Positions 7,183 through 15,749 of a DNA stretch of 64,000 bases are shown piece after piece. The stretch lies in assembly GCF_029945685.1 (NCBI RefSeq), contig NZ_JAQSDA010000006.1:62001-126000 (forward strand), given 5' to 3'. The notes under the pieces are model-generated. The model was not told the origin of the DNA and made no database searches. It saw nothing but the letters and a program-made list of their open reading frames with translations. The translations under genes were made by a program, and so were the position numbers. The stretch is from Polaromonas sp. Its GTDB lineage: Bacteria; Pseudomonadota; Gammaproteobacteria; Burkholderiales; Burkholderiaceae_C. Numbering within the stretch: position 1 is the stretch's first letter; the number at the start of each line of letters is the position of its first letter.

Positions 7183-9426
7183 TTACACAGTAACTGGAAC
7201 GCGCGTTGGCAGAGTTTGATGCAACCAGTTCGCACTGTTCAATGCGCGAATCCCGCTGCCATTTACCCCTCCATTGCCGTCCAAGGCACGCAGGCTGACC
7301 AACAAAGCCACATTCAGTGGCTCAGCCAACGGCGGTTCATTGGCCCGGAGCAGCGCCTCCACTTGAATCGCCCATTGGGCACCAGCCACACCCACAGGGA
7401 AACTCTTTCGATGGAGCTTTACGGGAGACCATTTCCCTCCAAACTCGATCTGAGTGGCTTCATACCCTGTGGTACCCGTTTCACCTTCCAACGGCACTTT
7501 GCCGGAGATCCGATTGCCATTGAGGACGCCGAAGCTAACGTTAGCGTTGGCTCGCACGTATTCGGCCCCAGAGTTGGGGTCCAAGGGGGGAGAGTAAACA
7601 GCAGTGATGATCACTTCGGCTTGGAGCCTGCCATTTCTCATCAAGACATCAGGTATCGGGTATGGTGTCTTGCGCCATTTGTAGCCAGGCACCACCATTA
7701 CTTCGAACATCAGAGTGAAACAATCATCCCGGTCATACAGGGTAGCCAAGGCGTCGCTAGGGACCCCCGCGCCGAAGTAGCGCCGCTCCGCTGCCGCGTA
7801 GTCCGGCGATGCCAGGCGGGCGGCATGGATCATCAGGGCTTTGACCATGTGCGGCTTGACGGTAAAGTTGGGTTGGCCATCCAAGCTCTGCCAAACATGC
7901 GCCGCAAGGCCCGTTACCAACGGCGCGGCATAACTGGTTCCAAAGCCACTCCCAACCGTATTATCGGGCTGCAGGACCTGCATGCTGGTCAAACCCGCTG
8001 CCCATGGGGTGTGCACTCCGCCGCCAGCATGGACCAGATCTGGCTTAGGCGTGAATACAGGCCCGGGGCCGCGGCGTGAGTAAGATGCCGGCTCCCCTGC
8101 GTTAACAAGGGCCCCTGGACCATCCAAATGCGCCACCGAGCCAACCGTAAGGGAGCGGACCGAGTCGCCGGGACTGCTTAAACGGTCATCCAGCAGTGCG
8201 GTGGTCGGCCAGCCTCTGCGTGGAGTTCCTTCGTAATTTCCTGCAGCGATTACACACAGAACTCCATGCTGGTCGCTCAACGCATCCAATTGCTGTGCGA
8301 ACCAGCTAAATTCATCATTGGAAATCGGTGCGCTCCCAAGCGACAGATTCCACACCTTCACCTGGGGCGCCAGAGCCATGGCCCTGCCTAGTCTGAGTAC
8401 GAGGTCTGCAGTTTTGGCGAAGCCAGATTCCATGGCGCAAACATCGTGCACCATGCACCGCGTAGGCGAAATCAGCGTATGGTCATTGTTCAGAAGTCGT
8501 CCCCCAGCCACCAACGAAGCCACAGCTGTACCGTGCACGTAATCGGTGTCAATCGCAAGAACATAGGTGTCCGTGCTGGCGATCCATGGGCGCAAACTTA
8601 GAGCGTTCGCAGCCGTCCCCGTGTCAAAGACACCCACAATGGGATGATTGGCTTCAGGGATCGGAGCCGGCAATGGTCCGGCCAAGGTGGCGCCTGAAGT
8701 GGCTGACGGAAAGGCTATCGGTTCCCGAAAAATAGCCCGCAGACCCGGAAACTTTGTCAGCGCTGCGAAACTCTCCTCACTCAGACCTTGCGCATCAATG
8801 CGAAATACCGGCGGACCCCAGCGTTGGGGGATGACTTCTGCTTGAATGTTCCGCTGTTGCATCAACAAGCGAAGGACATCCAGATTGCGCGCCGTGGCAT
8901 CGGTGGCGTGATAGCGAAACAGAGTTAGCAAGATCGAGCCGTGGGCGCGCAGCTGATCGGCTGGCACTTCCATTCGGCGTTGACTGTCCCAAGCGTCTAT
9001 GCGCTGTATGGCAGACAAATTGGCCTTGATCGCTTGCGTCTGACGATGGAGGATAGTCTGCGAAAAACTGAGAATGCTTGCAGCATTCGCCGCCACTAGC
9101 ATTTCATCGATCCGGCCAACGCCGGCAGGTTGCAATCCGGCTTCCGCGACCAGCGTATTGGGGCGGTGGGTTTTTGCGACCGCAATATCCCGGAGTTTGA
9201 GTATCAAAACGCCGGGGGTACTAGGGTGAGCCTGAATCTCGGGTAGTAATGCCGCTGAGGCTTCGGCTAGTGAGGCGTTTAGGGATGCCCGATATTGCGG
9301 TGTAACGGGAACCAGCTCTTTGGGTCCCCCGCCACCACCTTCGGGCGCGCTCCGGTCCTCCGGACGAAATGCAATCCACCGAAATGGATTTGCTTCACTG
9401 GCTCTGTTTGTCCCCCGTGTCGCCAT
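7183..9426 (-). CDS. S8 family (subtilisin-like) serine peptidase
   Basis: At 747 residues this has a catalytic subtilase domain in the middle. The aspartate is in GVFDTGT, the histidine in VHGTAVASL, the oxyanion asparagine in IAAGNYEG and the serine in FGTSYAAP. All triad residues are present, so it should be active. There is no signal peptide, so it is cytoplasmic. The N-terminal 250 residues are an accessory domain and the C-terminal 180 a beta-rich one. Its start overlaps the end of the AAA ATPase gene by 32 bases, so the two form one unit, as in other ATPase-subtilase pairs found in islands. Confidence 0.9.
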   Translation of the reverse strand: MATRGTNRASEANPFRWIAFRPEDRSAPEGGGGGPKELVPVTPQYRASLNASLAEASAALLPEIQAHPSTPGVLILKLRDIAVAKTHRPNTLVAEAGLQPAGVGRIDEMLVAANAASILSFSQTILHRQTQAIKANLSAIQRIDAWDSQRRMEVPADQLRAHGSILLTLFRYHATDATARNLDVLRLLMQQRNIQAEVIPQRWGPPVFRIDAQGLSEESFAALTKFPGLRAIFREPIAFPSATSGATLAGPLPAPIPEANHPIVGVFDTGTAANALSLRPWIASTDTYVLAIDTDYVHGTAVASLVAGGRLLNNDHTLISPTRCMVHDVCAMESGFAKTADLVLRLGRAMALAPQVKVWNLSLGSAPISNDEFSWFAQQLDALSDQHGVLCVIAAGNYEGTPRRGWPTTALLDDRLSSPGDSVRSLTVGSVAHLDGPGALVNAGEPASYSRRGPGPVFTPKPDLVHAGGGVHTPWAAGLTSMQVLQPDNTVGSGFGTSYAAPLVTGLAAHVWQSLDGQPNFTVKPHMVKALMIHAARLASPDYAAAERRYFGAGVPSDALATLYDRDDCFTLMFEVMVVPGYKWRKTPYPIPDVLMRNGRLQAEVIITAVYSPPLDPNSGAEYVRANANVSFGVLNGNRISGKVPLEGETGTTGYEATQIEFGGKWSPVKLHRKSFPVGVAGAQWAIQVEALLRANEPPLAEPLNVALLVSLRALDGNGGVNGSGIRALNSANWLHQTLPTRVPVTV

Positions 9427-10681
9427 GTTGTTCTCCCTCTATCGCATTTCTGACCTGGCGCTGTGAGATTCCGTACGCTGCTGCTAGCACACGGTGCGTG
9501 AAAAGCTTTGGATACCAAGCACGCAGCCATCGAATCTCACCGTCTGTACTGCCAACAGCCTTCGGTTGTTCAAATGCCAGCGTCAAGCCAAGGCGTCGGA
9601 ACAACTCGGTTTCATCGACAACAGTCTCACCCTTTAAGACGGCCGTGCGTTTGGCGTCCTGGCAAACCTGTTCGATTGTGGCCCCTGACAGTCCCTCAGA
9701 CCTACGGGCAATATCTTCAAGGTCGATTATTTCTGGTAAATATTCACCCAAAAAATGCTTCCAGAGGATTTGGCGCAGCTGACTATCAGGCAACGGCATA
9801 GACAATCGATAACTGAACCGCCGCCAAATTGCGTAATCCAGCAATTGGCCGTGATTGGTTGCGGCGACCAGGATGGTGTCGACTGGTAAGGCATCAATGT
9901 TCTGCAGCAAAGAGATCACCACGCGCTGAAGCTCCCCTACATCGCGCTCACTTCCTCTTGCCGTGGCCATGGCATCGAGTTCGTCCAGGAAAAGCACGCA
10001 AGGGAACTCCTGTGCATATTCAAACACCCTACGAAGGTTCCGGCTGGTCTGCCCCAACAAGCTGCTGATCAAGGTGTCACAGCGCACGGTTAATAGTGGC
10101 AAGTCCAATTGACCCGCAATGGATCGAGCGGTCTGAGTTTTGCCGGTGCCTGGCGGCCCGTCCATGATGAGTCGATGGGGGATCACTACTCCGGCCGCCA
10201 CCAACTTGGCATGGTGTCGTATGCCGGCGAGATAATCCTCAAGCCTGTTCCGCAAGGCATGCGGGAGTAACAGGTTTACCTCAGCTGCATTCGGTCGACT
10301 CAAATCCACGGTGTGCATTCGGCTGTCGCCGTCGACCGGGAGGTGTATGTTTTTGAGCGGAACCAAGACACCGCCCTGAGCAATAGACAAAGCACCTGGC
10401 ACACGCGCCAGGCGTTCGCGGATCATTCGCGCCTCGCGTCGACTACCATCGCGCTCCAATTTGTCCGCGAGCAAACCAGCGTAATTCGTGGCCATGCTCT
10501 GATTGGACTTCAGCGCGCCGTCAAGGATTTTTAGGACTTCGGAAAGATGTTCCACGGGATTTGGGCAGCGCAAACGGGATCGACCGCAGCTGCTCCGGAA
10601 ATTGGCGGATTTGCTCCGCAAGAAGCCTATTTTGCTACGAAAATAGCTCCTTTTGATCCGCGTTTCCACTTGGTCCTGCAA
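9395..10681 (-). CDS. AAA+ ATPase paired with subtilase
   Basis: A classical AAA+ module lies in the middle: Walker A GPPGTGKT, Walker B VLFLDELDA, sensor 1 AATN and an arginine-finger stretch WRRFSYRL, then a helical lid. The C-terminus has a small helix-turn-helix-like segment (AAAYGISQRQVRNAI). The start is uncertain: the first 30 residues are Arg/Ser-rich and unconvincing, and an internal start near VEHLSEVLKIL or MATNYAGLLADKL is possible. It overlaps the subtilase gene, so it probably remodels or delivers substrates to it. KfrA lies upstream on the same strand. Confidence 0.85.
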   Translation of the reverse strand: MQDQVETRIKRSYFRSKIGFLRSKSANFRSSCGRSRLRCPNPVEHLSEVLKILDGALKSNQSMATNYAGLLADKLERDGSRREARMIRERLARVPGALSIAQGGVLVPLKNIHLPVDGDSRMHTVDLSRPNAAEVNLLLPHALRNRLEDYLAGIRHHAKLVAAGVVIPHRLIMDGPPGTGKTQTARSIAGQLDLPLLTVRCDTLISSLLGQTSRNLRRVFEYAQEFPCVLFLDELDAMATARGSERDVGELQRVVISLLQNIDALPVDTILVAATNHGQLLDYAIWRRFSYRLSMPLPDSQLRQILWKHFLGEYLPEIIDLEDIARRSEGLSGATIEQVCQDAKRTAVLKGETVVDETELFRRLGLTLAFEQPKAVGSTDGEIRWLRAWYPKLFTHRVLAAAYGISQRQVRNAIEGEQHGDTGDKQSQ

Positions 10682-10801
10682 ATACCAAGGGAATTGTGTT
10701 CGAGCTGGTACAGAGTATCACACTGACGAATGCCAAGAGAGCCCAGTCCCGTCCAAGCCATGCATGGAGCCGCCAGGACGCGCATGAACAATGGGTCAGG
10801 G

Positions 10802-11737
10802 CTATCGCTTCGGCCCATCCACGCCAGCAGCCCGCCGGCCACTTGTAGGTAACTTGATAGGCCTGCTTTTCGCTGTGCGCCGTGGTTCCAGAGCTGCCGC
10901 TGCAAGCGCGCTCTCAAGCCCTTTCGCCCGTTCCTCGGCCCCCTTAAGCCGCTCTTTCAGCGTTGCCACCTCGACTTGCCCTTCATGCACACGACTGACC
11001 AGCGCTGCGTTCGTGCGTTCAAGAGCCTGCTTCTCGGTGGCGTGCTTTTGGCCTATGTCCTCGAGCGCTCGCGCCGACTGCTTTGCCTCCTGGCGAGCGC
11101 GATCCACCTCTTCCAGAAGGCGATTTTGGTTAGTCGAAGCCCGCAGCTCCATACGCTGACGCTCCTCAGTGAGTGTGCGAAGCTGGTCATCGAACTGCCG
11201 CCTGTCTGTATCGCGCTCTTGAACGAGGGTGGCGATGCTACTGCGGGCCTGTTCGAAGTCGAGGCCGACCTTTTCGAGTTGAGCGACTTGGTTGTGCAGC
11301 TGGGACTTAGCCAGTTCCAGCGCATGTTCCAGGGCGATACCCCGCTCGCTTAGCGCTGCTTCCCGCTGCGTGAGCTCCTCGCGCGCGGCCTCCAATTCCT
11401 CGCCTTGCTGAACAATTTTGTCGCGCTCGGGGGCGAGCGCTCCGTCCGCTTTTTCGTGCGCGGCTGCAACAGCGGCGGCCCAAACGCCATTCAGCGCCTG
11501 GCATAGCTCCTTGGGCGCGCCCTCCTCTGCCGGCTGGGAGCCCGACGCCGCAACCCCGAGCCGCGGCGCGAGCGTGGCAAACCAGCTTTCCAGCATGGGA
11601 CTGACGGTATTCGGTGAGCCTCGGCCGATCTTCAGGCGCACCCGTTCAATCGTTGGCCGCTCGCCGGCGGCGATCAGGGCATCCGCCGCAGCCCACACTT
11701 CTTCCTGCTGAACGCCTCTCGTACTTTTTGATTGCAT
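10802..11737 (-). CDS. KfrA-like DNA-binding coiled-coil protein
   Basis: The N-terminal 55 residues (EEVWAAADALIAAGERPTI, then KIGRGSPNTVSPMLESWF) are the KfrA DNA-binding domain. About 200 residues of heptad-rich, Glu/Gln/Arg-rich coiled coil follow, then a basic tail. KfrA proteins are plasmid-borne autorepressors linked to segregation and stability. I start at ATG 11737 (MQSKSTRG), because the longer reading enters the IS fragment. The IS boundary lies only about 15 bases upstream, so the native promoter may be gone. It is followed by the AAA/subtilase pair. Confidence 0.85.
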   Translation of the reverse strand: MQSKSTRGVQQEEVWAAADALIAAGERPTIERVRLKIGRGSPNTVSPMLESWFATLAPRLGVAASGSQPAEEGAPKELCQALNGVWAAAVAAAHEKADGALAPERDKIVQQGEELEAAREELTQREAALSERGIALEHALELAKSQLHNQVAQLEKVGLDFEQARSSIATLVQERDTDRRQFDDQLRTLTEERQRMELRASTNQNRLLEEVDRARQEAKQSARALEDIGQKHATEKQALERTNAALVSRVHEGQVEVATLKERLKGAEERAKGLESALAAAALEPRRTAKSRPIKLPTSGRRAAGVDGPKR

Positions 11738-11751
11738 TGCTGGGCTCCAGT

Positions 11752-12041
11752 GGCTCTCATGGTGGCGGCAATGCATCGATCGTGGGTGAGGTAGTGCTCA
11801 ACAGCTGCCGCCTTCTGCGCCTGCGAATACTTGGGTCGCCGGCCAGCATAGCCCACCGGCAAATCGAGCCGTTGCTCGTATTCCTGGTAACAGCCCTTCA
11901 AGGCATTCTTGGTTGGGTAACCCAGCTGACGAATGGTCGGCCTCAAGCGTTTACCGAGCTTGATGTAGAGCTTGACGGCTCGGATTCGGTCTTCGTACGA
12001 ATACATGAACTACCTCCAGGTAGTCCAAGTTTTTGTCCGCA
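11752..12041 (-). mobile_element. IS3-family insertion sequence fragment, left end (copy 2)
   Basis: Inverted copy of the element at 934-1360. It starts at the shared end TGCGGACAAAAACTTGGAC (minus strand from 12041), carries GGAGG and the orfA start at 12006, and matches through AATMRA before diverging near 11752. Unlike copy 1 its orfA frame is not shifted, but it is truncated after about 84 codons and runs on into unrelated DNA. No orfB or right end. Its outward-facing end mirrors copy 1. Confidence 0.75.
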
Positions 12042-12129
12042 CCCCCCTTCGTGAAATTTGGAAATGAAGTTGTCAACAAAGCGCCGCTAGCCCGCATAGT
12101 AGCTACGTCTTCTGCCTCCGGCTCATTCC

Positions 12130-12390
12130 TTACAGCGGTGAAATATTTGACGGAACGCGCCAATCGAAACAAACGGTAACATTAATCACTGATTGGCATG
12201 TTCTCTTCCAAATCGTTGGAAAAGAACCTGCCAACAATGCGCGTGGCTTGCCAATGAGATCGAAGAAAGGTGCGTTGGCAACTTCATTTCGCCCGATGCT
12301 CTCGTCTGGCAGAGATAGTCTCATCACTGCAATTGCATAACCTGCAGTGGCAACCCTGACCGTCCATGGCGGCGAAACAGCCTCCGCCAT
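12130..12390 (-). CDS. small ORF downstream of JAMM peptidase (86 aa), function unknown
   Basis: This reading frame opens with ATG one base after the JAMM gene's stop codon, a spacing that favours coupled translation. The 86 residues show no known domain; there is a mildly hydrophobic N-terminal third and no repeats. It lies between the ubiquitin-like operon and the IS remnant, so it may be the 5' remainder of a longer gene cut by the rearrangement that placed the IS fragment here. Support is positional only. Confidence 0.35.
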   Translation of the reverse strand: MAEAVSPPWTVRVATAGYAIAVMRLSLPDESIGRNEVANAPFFDLIGKPRALLAGSFPTIWKRTCQSVINVTVCFDWRVPSNISPL

Positions 12391-12391
12391 G

Positions 12392-12904
12392 CTAATTCAG
12401 CGCCGACGGGGGTCCTGTTGCCACCCTGAACAGTTTCATATTCATTGAGTGCAACTTGGAAAAACCGCCGAACATGAGCTGCGAGTCAAAGTGATGAGCC
12501 ATCCACGACCAAGCACCCGGCCGCCCCGCCCCGATCACCATAAACGCATTGGGGGCACTTGCTTGCTTCGTACGGCGAATTTTCGCCAGGGTTCGCCGAT
12601 CGACCATACTCATCCGACAGTCCCCCCCGGGATGCGTGTGCCATTCTCCAAGGTACACCTGCCGGCCATTTGATTGCAGAAAAAGCTCGTCGAGCTTGTC
12701 ACATTGCCACTCGTGGTCGCTGTGGAAGCTGTAGCGCTCGTGAATGGCGTTTGGACCTGGACCAACAGCACTCTCGATGATCTGGCTCAAACCACTTCGA
12801 TAGCCGACAAGTACCCCTCCGGTTTCGAACGGATACTTAGCTTCGGCCGTTGCCTCAATGGCGGCGAGCGCGTCGACGGAGAGCCAGAGGTCAAGCTCAA
12901 GCAC
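12392..12904 (-). CDS. JAB/JAMM metallopeptidase (Cap3-like deubiquitinase family)
   Basis: The JAMM zinc motif is complete: an upstream glutamate in FETGGVLVG, then EWHTHPGGDCRMSMVD with HxH, the serine and the terminal aspartate (about residues 87-102 of 170). It belongs with the Mov34/MPN peptidases encoded next to bacterial E1-E2 enzymes, such as Cap3 of type II CBASS, which remove conjugated proteins or trim their C-terminus. Its start overlaps the E2-E1 gene by 8 bases. A likely substrate is whatever the E2-E1 protein conjugates. Confidence 0.88.
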   Translation of the reverse strand: MLELDLWLSVDALAAIEATAEAKYPFETGGVLVGYRSGLSQIIESAVGPGPNAIHERYSFHSDHEWQCDKLDELFLQSNGRQVYLGEWHTHPGGDCRMSMVDRRTLAKIRRTKQASAPNAFMVIGAGRPGAWSWMAHHFDSQLMFGGFSKLHSMNMKLFRVATGPPSALN

Positions 12905-14657
12905 AGGCGCTACAGTCCGGATGTTTGTGCAGCGGGTAGGTCGTCCAGCGGCTTTCGATCCGGCGATCTGCCGAGAAGAAATCGCCTACTGCCACATCCC
13001 ATTCGAAATCTGATGCCTGCCCTACGCCACCATCCTGCGCAAGCAACGTAGCCACCGCCAGACGGGACGCGAGGATAGACACCTCGTCGCTGTCAATACC
13101 TGCTGCAACGAAGGTTGGGTGTGTGCAACCCCTAGGTTGGACATCCAAGGCCCCGTTGTCCGCTGGATACCTGATTTCCCCCGCTGCCATAGCATGTTGA
13201 AAGCAATGCCAGCATCCTTGAGTTGCAGTCGGAGTAACACGGCCAACGACCCCTCCAGAGGCTCCCGGCGTGGTCGAGAGCCAAACATACGCCTTGCCTT
13301 CTACCCGTGACACGTCCGCAAGCAGGTGGTTAACGCGATAGTTCGCGGTCGCGTCGATGATGAGATCCACTTGACGCATCTCCTCTCGAAGGAAGTCATA
13401 GTCGCTAAACGGCAATCCGTCGGATGGGTTGATCTGCTGAAAACCACCGATTCGAAACGTGCTGGCAGTGGCCTTCGTACGGGGGTAATCGCTTGCGACG
13501 CGGTGTGCAATGACCTCCGCCTTCGGAAATCCCGCGAACTCCCATCCGAAAGCCCATCGCACGCTGTTTCCTGCTTGAAGGTGATCTGTATCCACTAAGC
13601 GCAGTTCTCGGATGCCGCTTTTCGCCAGTTGCATAGCCAGCGTAGAGCCTATCGCCCCGGTCCCTACTAAAAGCACCGACTTCGAACGCAACGGGGCAAG
13701 CGCGGGTGCTCTCTTCAAGAGCGAGTCCTCCCCAGCCCAATCTGCACGTACCAGACCGTAATCAACGATCGACGCAGTTGGGTTGCGTCCATGACGAGCG
13801 GCTTTGGCGACGCGAAGCCAGAGGAATAGCCAGTCCTCTGCAGCTTGCCTCCATTCCACTTGGTCCGCATATAGAAAACCGAAGATGATTTCCTCGCCAG
13901 CCTTCGCATGGTGAAGTCTTTTTTGGAGTGCCGGTGATGTCTCTAGGGCTAGGTCGTACAGCCGCTTGCGAATCTCGTCGTCTATTCCTTCGCCAAGTTC
14001 AGGACGGCCCTCCAGCCGGGTCCATAGCCCGCTGCTACGTTGCTTGAAGGCGAACATCTGAACGGGGTAATCAACAAGCGGAACACCAGCGTTGTCGCTA
14101 ATCTTACGCAGTATTGCAATGATGCCCGGATGCTTTTCCCCTCGCACACGAGCATCAAGAAGAAGAGTTCCGGACGAGATGCCTATTGGCGGCAACTCAT
14201 CGGGAACGATGATTGCCGAGTGGCCCATGTACGGCAAAAAGTTCGACAGCGGTTCGCCGACGTGCTCTTCATTCGCCGTGACGTATTCCGACGCAGCGCC
14301 AGGTTGAGTGACTTCCTCAAGAATAGGTAGCTGCTGCTCGAGCAAACTGGCGAGCGTGTCTTGCCCGGGATGCCATTCGTCCCCATCTTGCGCGAGCAAG
14401 CACAGATAACCTCCGGGATTGTGGTGCCTTGGAAGCTTCATACCGCGGAGACGGACGTGCGGCATGAAGTAGGGATAGCTGTCCGGGTAAAAGCCCACTA
14501 GCTCGCGCTCTCCACCGCAGAATTCGACGGTGATCGTCACCACTAGACGTCCCAGCTCGAACTGATCCAGCTGAATTGACCAAGGCTTGCCCCAAGCGTT
14601 CAGTGCTGCTTTTTCAGCCTCCAGGGTACTCGGATACCGAGTCCACCAAGGCTCCAT
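12897..14657 (-). CDS. E2-E1 fusion protein, ubiquitin-like conjugation enzyme (Cap2-like)
   Basis: At 586 residues it has an N-terminal E2-like domain, YPDSYPYFMPHV then HHNPGGYLCLL, with C86 as the probable catalytic cysteine and a following WHPG and TLASLLE. A linker follows, then from about residue 325 an E1/ThiF domain with LLVGTGAIGST. A four-cysteine zinc site is formed by CWHC and the C-terminal CSAC, and GCTHP is a candidate catalytic cysteine. This is the architecture of Cap2 in type II CBASS. No CD-NTase is encoded nearby. It starts two bases after the tiny Pro/Gly-rich gene and overlaps the JAMM gene. Confidence 0.88.
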   Translation of the reverse strand: MEPWWTRYPSTLEAEKAALNAWGKPWSIQLDQFELGRLVVTITVEFCGGERELVGFYPDSYPYFMPHVRLRGMKLPRHHNPGGYLCLLAQDGDEWHPGQDTLASLLEQQLPILEEVTQPGAASEYVTANEEHVGEPLSNFLPYMGHSAIIVPDELPPIGISSGTLLLDARVRGEKHPGIIAILRKISDNAGVPLVDYPVQMFAFKQRSSGLWTRLEGRPELGEGIDDEIRKRLYDLALETSPALQKRLHHAKAGEEIIFGFLYADQVEWRQAAEDWLFLWLRVAKAARHGRNPTASIVDYGLVRADWAGEDSLLKRAPALAPLRSKSVLLVGTGAIGSTLAMQLAKSGIRELRLVDTDHLQAGNSVRWAFGWEFAGFPKAEVIAHRVASDYPRTKATASTFRIGGFQQINPSDGLPFSDYDFLREEMRQVDLIIDATANYRVNHLLADVSRVEGKAYVWLSTTPGASGGVVGRVTPTATQGCWHCFQHAMAAGEIRYPADNGALDVQPRGCTHPTFVAAGIDSDEVSILASRLAVATLLAQDGGVGQASDFEWDVAVGDFFSADRRIESRWTTYPLHKHPDCSACA

Positions 14658-14659
14658 TG

Positions 14660-14800
14660 TTAGCCGACCGGGCGGTGATGCGGGGGTTTGGGAGCGCCGT
14701 GTCCTGGATTGGGCACATCTGTCGGAGGTCCTGGTGGGACGTTCGGGTGCCCAGGATTGCCTGGATTGCCTGGGTTGCCTGGGTTCTGAGGCTTATTCAT
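14660..14800 (-). CDS. 46-residue Pro/Gly/Asn-rich peptide with C-terminal glycine
   Basis: A short frame with a clear ribosome binding site (AAAAGGAC before ATG at 14800) and a stop two bases before the E2-E1 start. The sequence begins MNKPQ, then runs a collagen-like NPG repeat (NPGNPGNPG), PPGPP, and ends HHRPVG, so the last residue is glycine. Composition is almost only Pro, Gly, Asn and His. E1 enzymes activate C-terminal glycines, so this peptide is a candidate substrate or tag of the operon. That is inference; it could also be a leader peptide or a disordered scaffold. I know of no named family. Confidence 0.7.
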   Translation of the reverse strand: MNKPQNPGNPGNPGNPGHPNVPPGPPTDVPNPGHGAPKPPHHRPVG

Positions 14801-14958
14801 GCTAGTCCTTTTGGTTCGATGTGGAATCAGATCTTACCGAAGCACTTGGCGGAGCGCACCCTCCAATTGGATGATCCCTCGCAGAACTCTGATTGTCAGC
14901 TGGTGGCTGAACCTGGGCAGAAGGCCAACCGGCGCCGGGGAGCGTCGCTCCATCTCAA

Positions 14959-15408
14959 TCACCTGGTAAACGCTTGCAAAGCCTTGTTGGACGCCAAGTT
15001 GTCAGCAAAGAACTGCGGAAAAAGAGCCCCGAAGGTGTGTGTTTCGTTCCAAACTGCAGAGAAAGCAACGTCTACCTTTCTCATCTGGTTGAGTGAAACC
15101 TCCGGAAGCGTGTTCACATCAGCAGCTATCCGGCAATACTGGCCGAAGGCTTCCATGAGTTTTGCCAACTTTGTACCGCTCTCATCGCCCAGAAGTTGAC
15201 TTTGCGCGCTGAGAATAATGCCAAACTCACGAATTGCTGCAGTCAGATGCGCCCTTGGGTCACTTGACACTACAGACGGTTTTGGTAACGGATGCAGTTT
15301 AAAGCCGAAACACTTTGCCATTACCTCAAGCATCTCATTGTCACCGGTGATCAGCGCAATAGCTTCTGCATCCTCTACGTTCAGCTTTGCGCCTTTGGCC
15401 CCCGTCAC
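14959..15408 (-). CDS. phage CII-like (CP76/YmfL type) regulatory protein, 5' end unclear
   Basis: The sequence VEDAEAIALITGDNEMLEVMAKCFGFKLHPLP matches the pattern of Phage_CP76-type CII regulators. The family's earlier part can be read further upstream in the same frame (EAGIEALAKAIGRTPKYLLNAV, to about 15480), but no start codon exists there before a stop. The annotated GTG at 15408 therefore begins inside the domain. A start in another frame at 15578, joined by a frameshift near 15480, is possible. It lies upstream of the peptide/E2-E1/JAMM operon on the same strand and could regulate it. Confidence 0.6.
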   Translation of the reverse strand: MTGAKGAKLNVEDAEAIALITGDNEMLEVMAKCFGFKLHPLPKPSVVSSDPRAHLTAAIREFGIILSAQSQLLGDESGTKLAKLMEAFGQYCRIAADVNTLPEVSLNQMRKVDVAFSAVWNETHTFGALFPQFFADNLASNKALQAFTR

Positions 15409-15749
15409 CGCATTGAGAAGGTATTTCGGTGTACGACCAATGGCCTTAGCAAGCGCCTCGATTCCTGCCTCGTACCGCCACCCGGTTTGGAGACACCCAG
15501 CAGTTCGCAGAGATCAACGACGTGGCTTTGCGCTCCCTGCTCCTCATTAAGCGCAAAAGCCGGGCCGCCAGGGACCATTTGGTGATGAATTCTTGTGGGC
15601 TCAAACGCCGATCCTCCTGCCGTTTCGGAGGGGCGGCTGCGTCCGGGCCATCTTACCCAGCTTACAGATAGGTTTTGAGGCGGGAAGAGCGAATTTTGAG
15701 CTCGCTCTGCACCAACGCCGGCGCCGCGAGGTCAGGGTACTGGGTTGGC
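15409..15749 (-). other. gap holding the disrupted 5' part of the CII-like gene
   Basis: No complete gene. The minus strand holds the upstream homologous segment of the CII-like protein without a start, and an alternative frame opening with ATG at 15578 (MVPGGPAFALNEEQ...). A one-base indel near 15480 would join them. Beyond about 15600 nothing is seen. Confidence 0.4.

Noticed and set aside
12392..14657. Complete type II CBASS system
   Set aside because: The E2-E1 and JAMM pair fit, but no CD-NTase or effector is encoded in the neighbouring genes.
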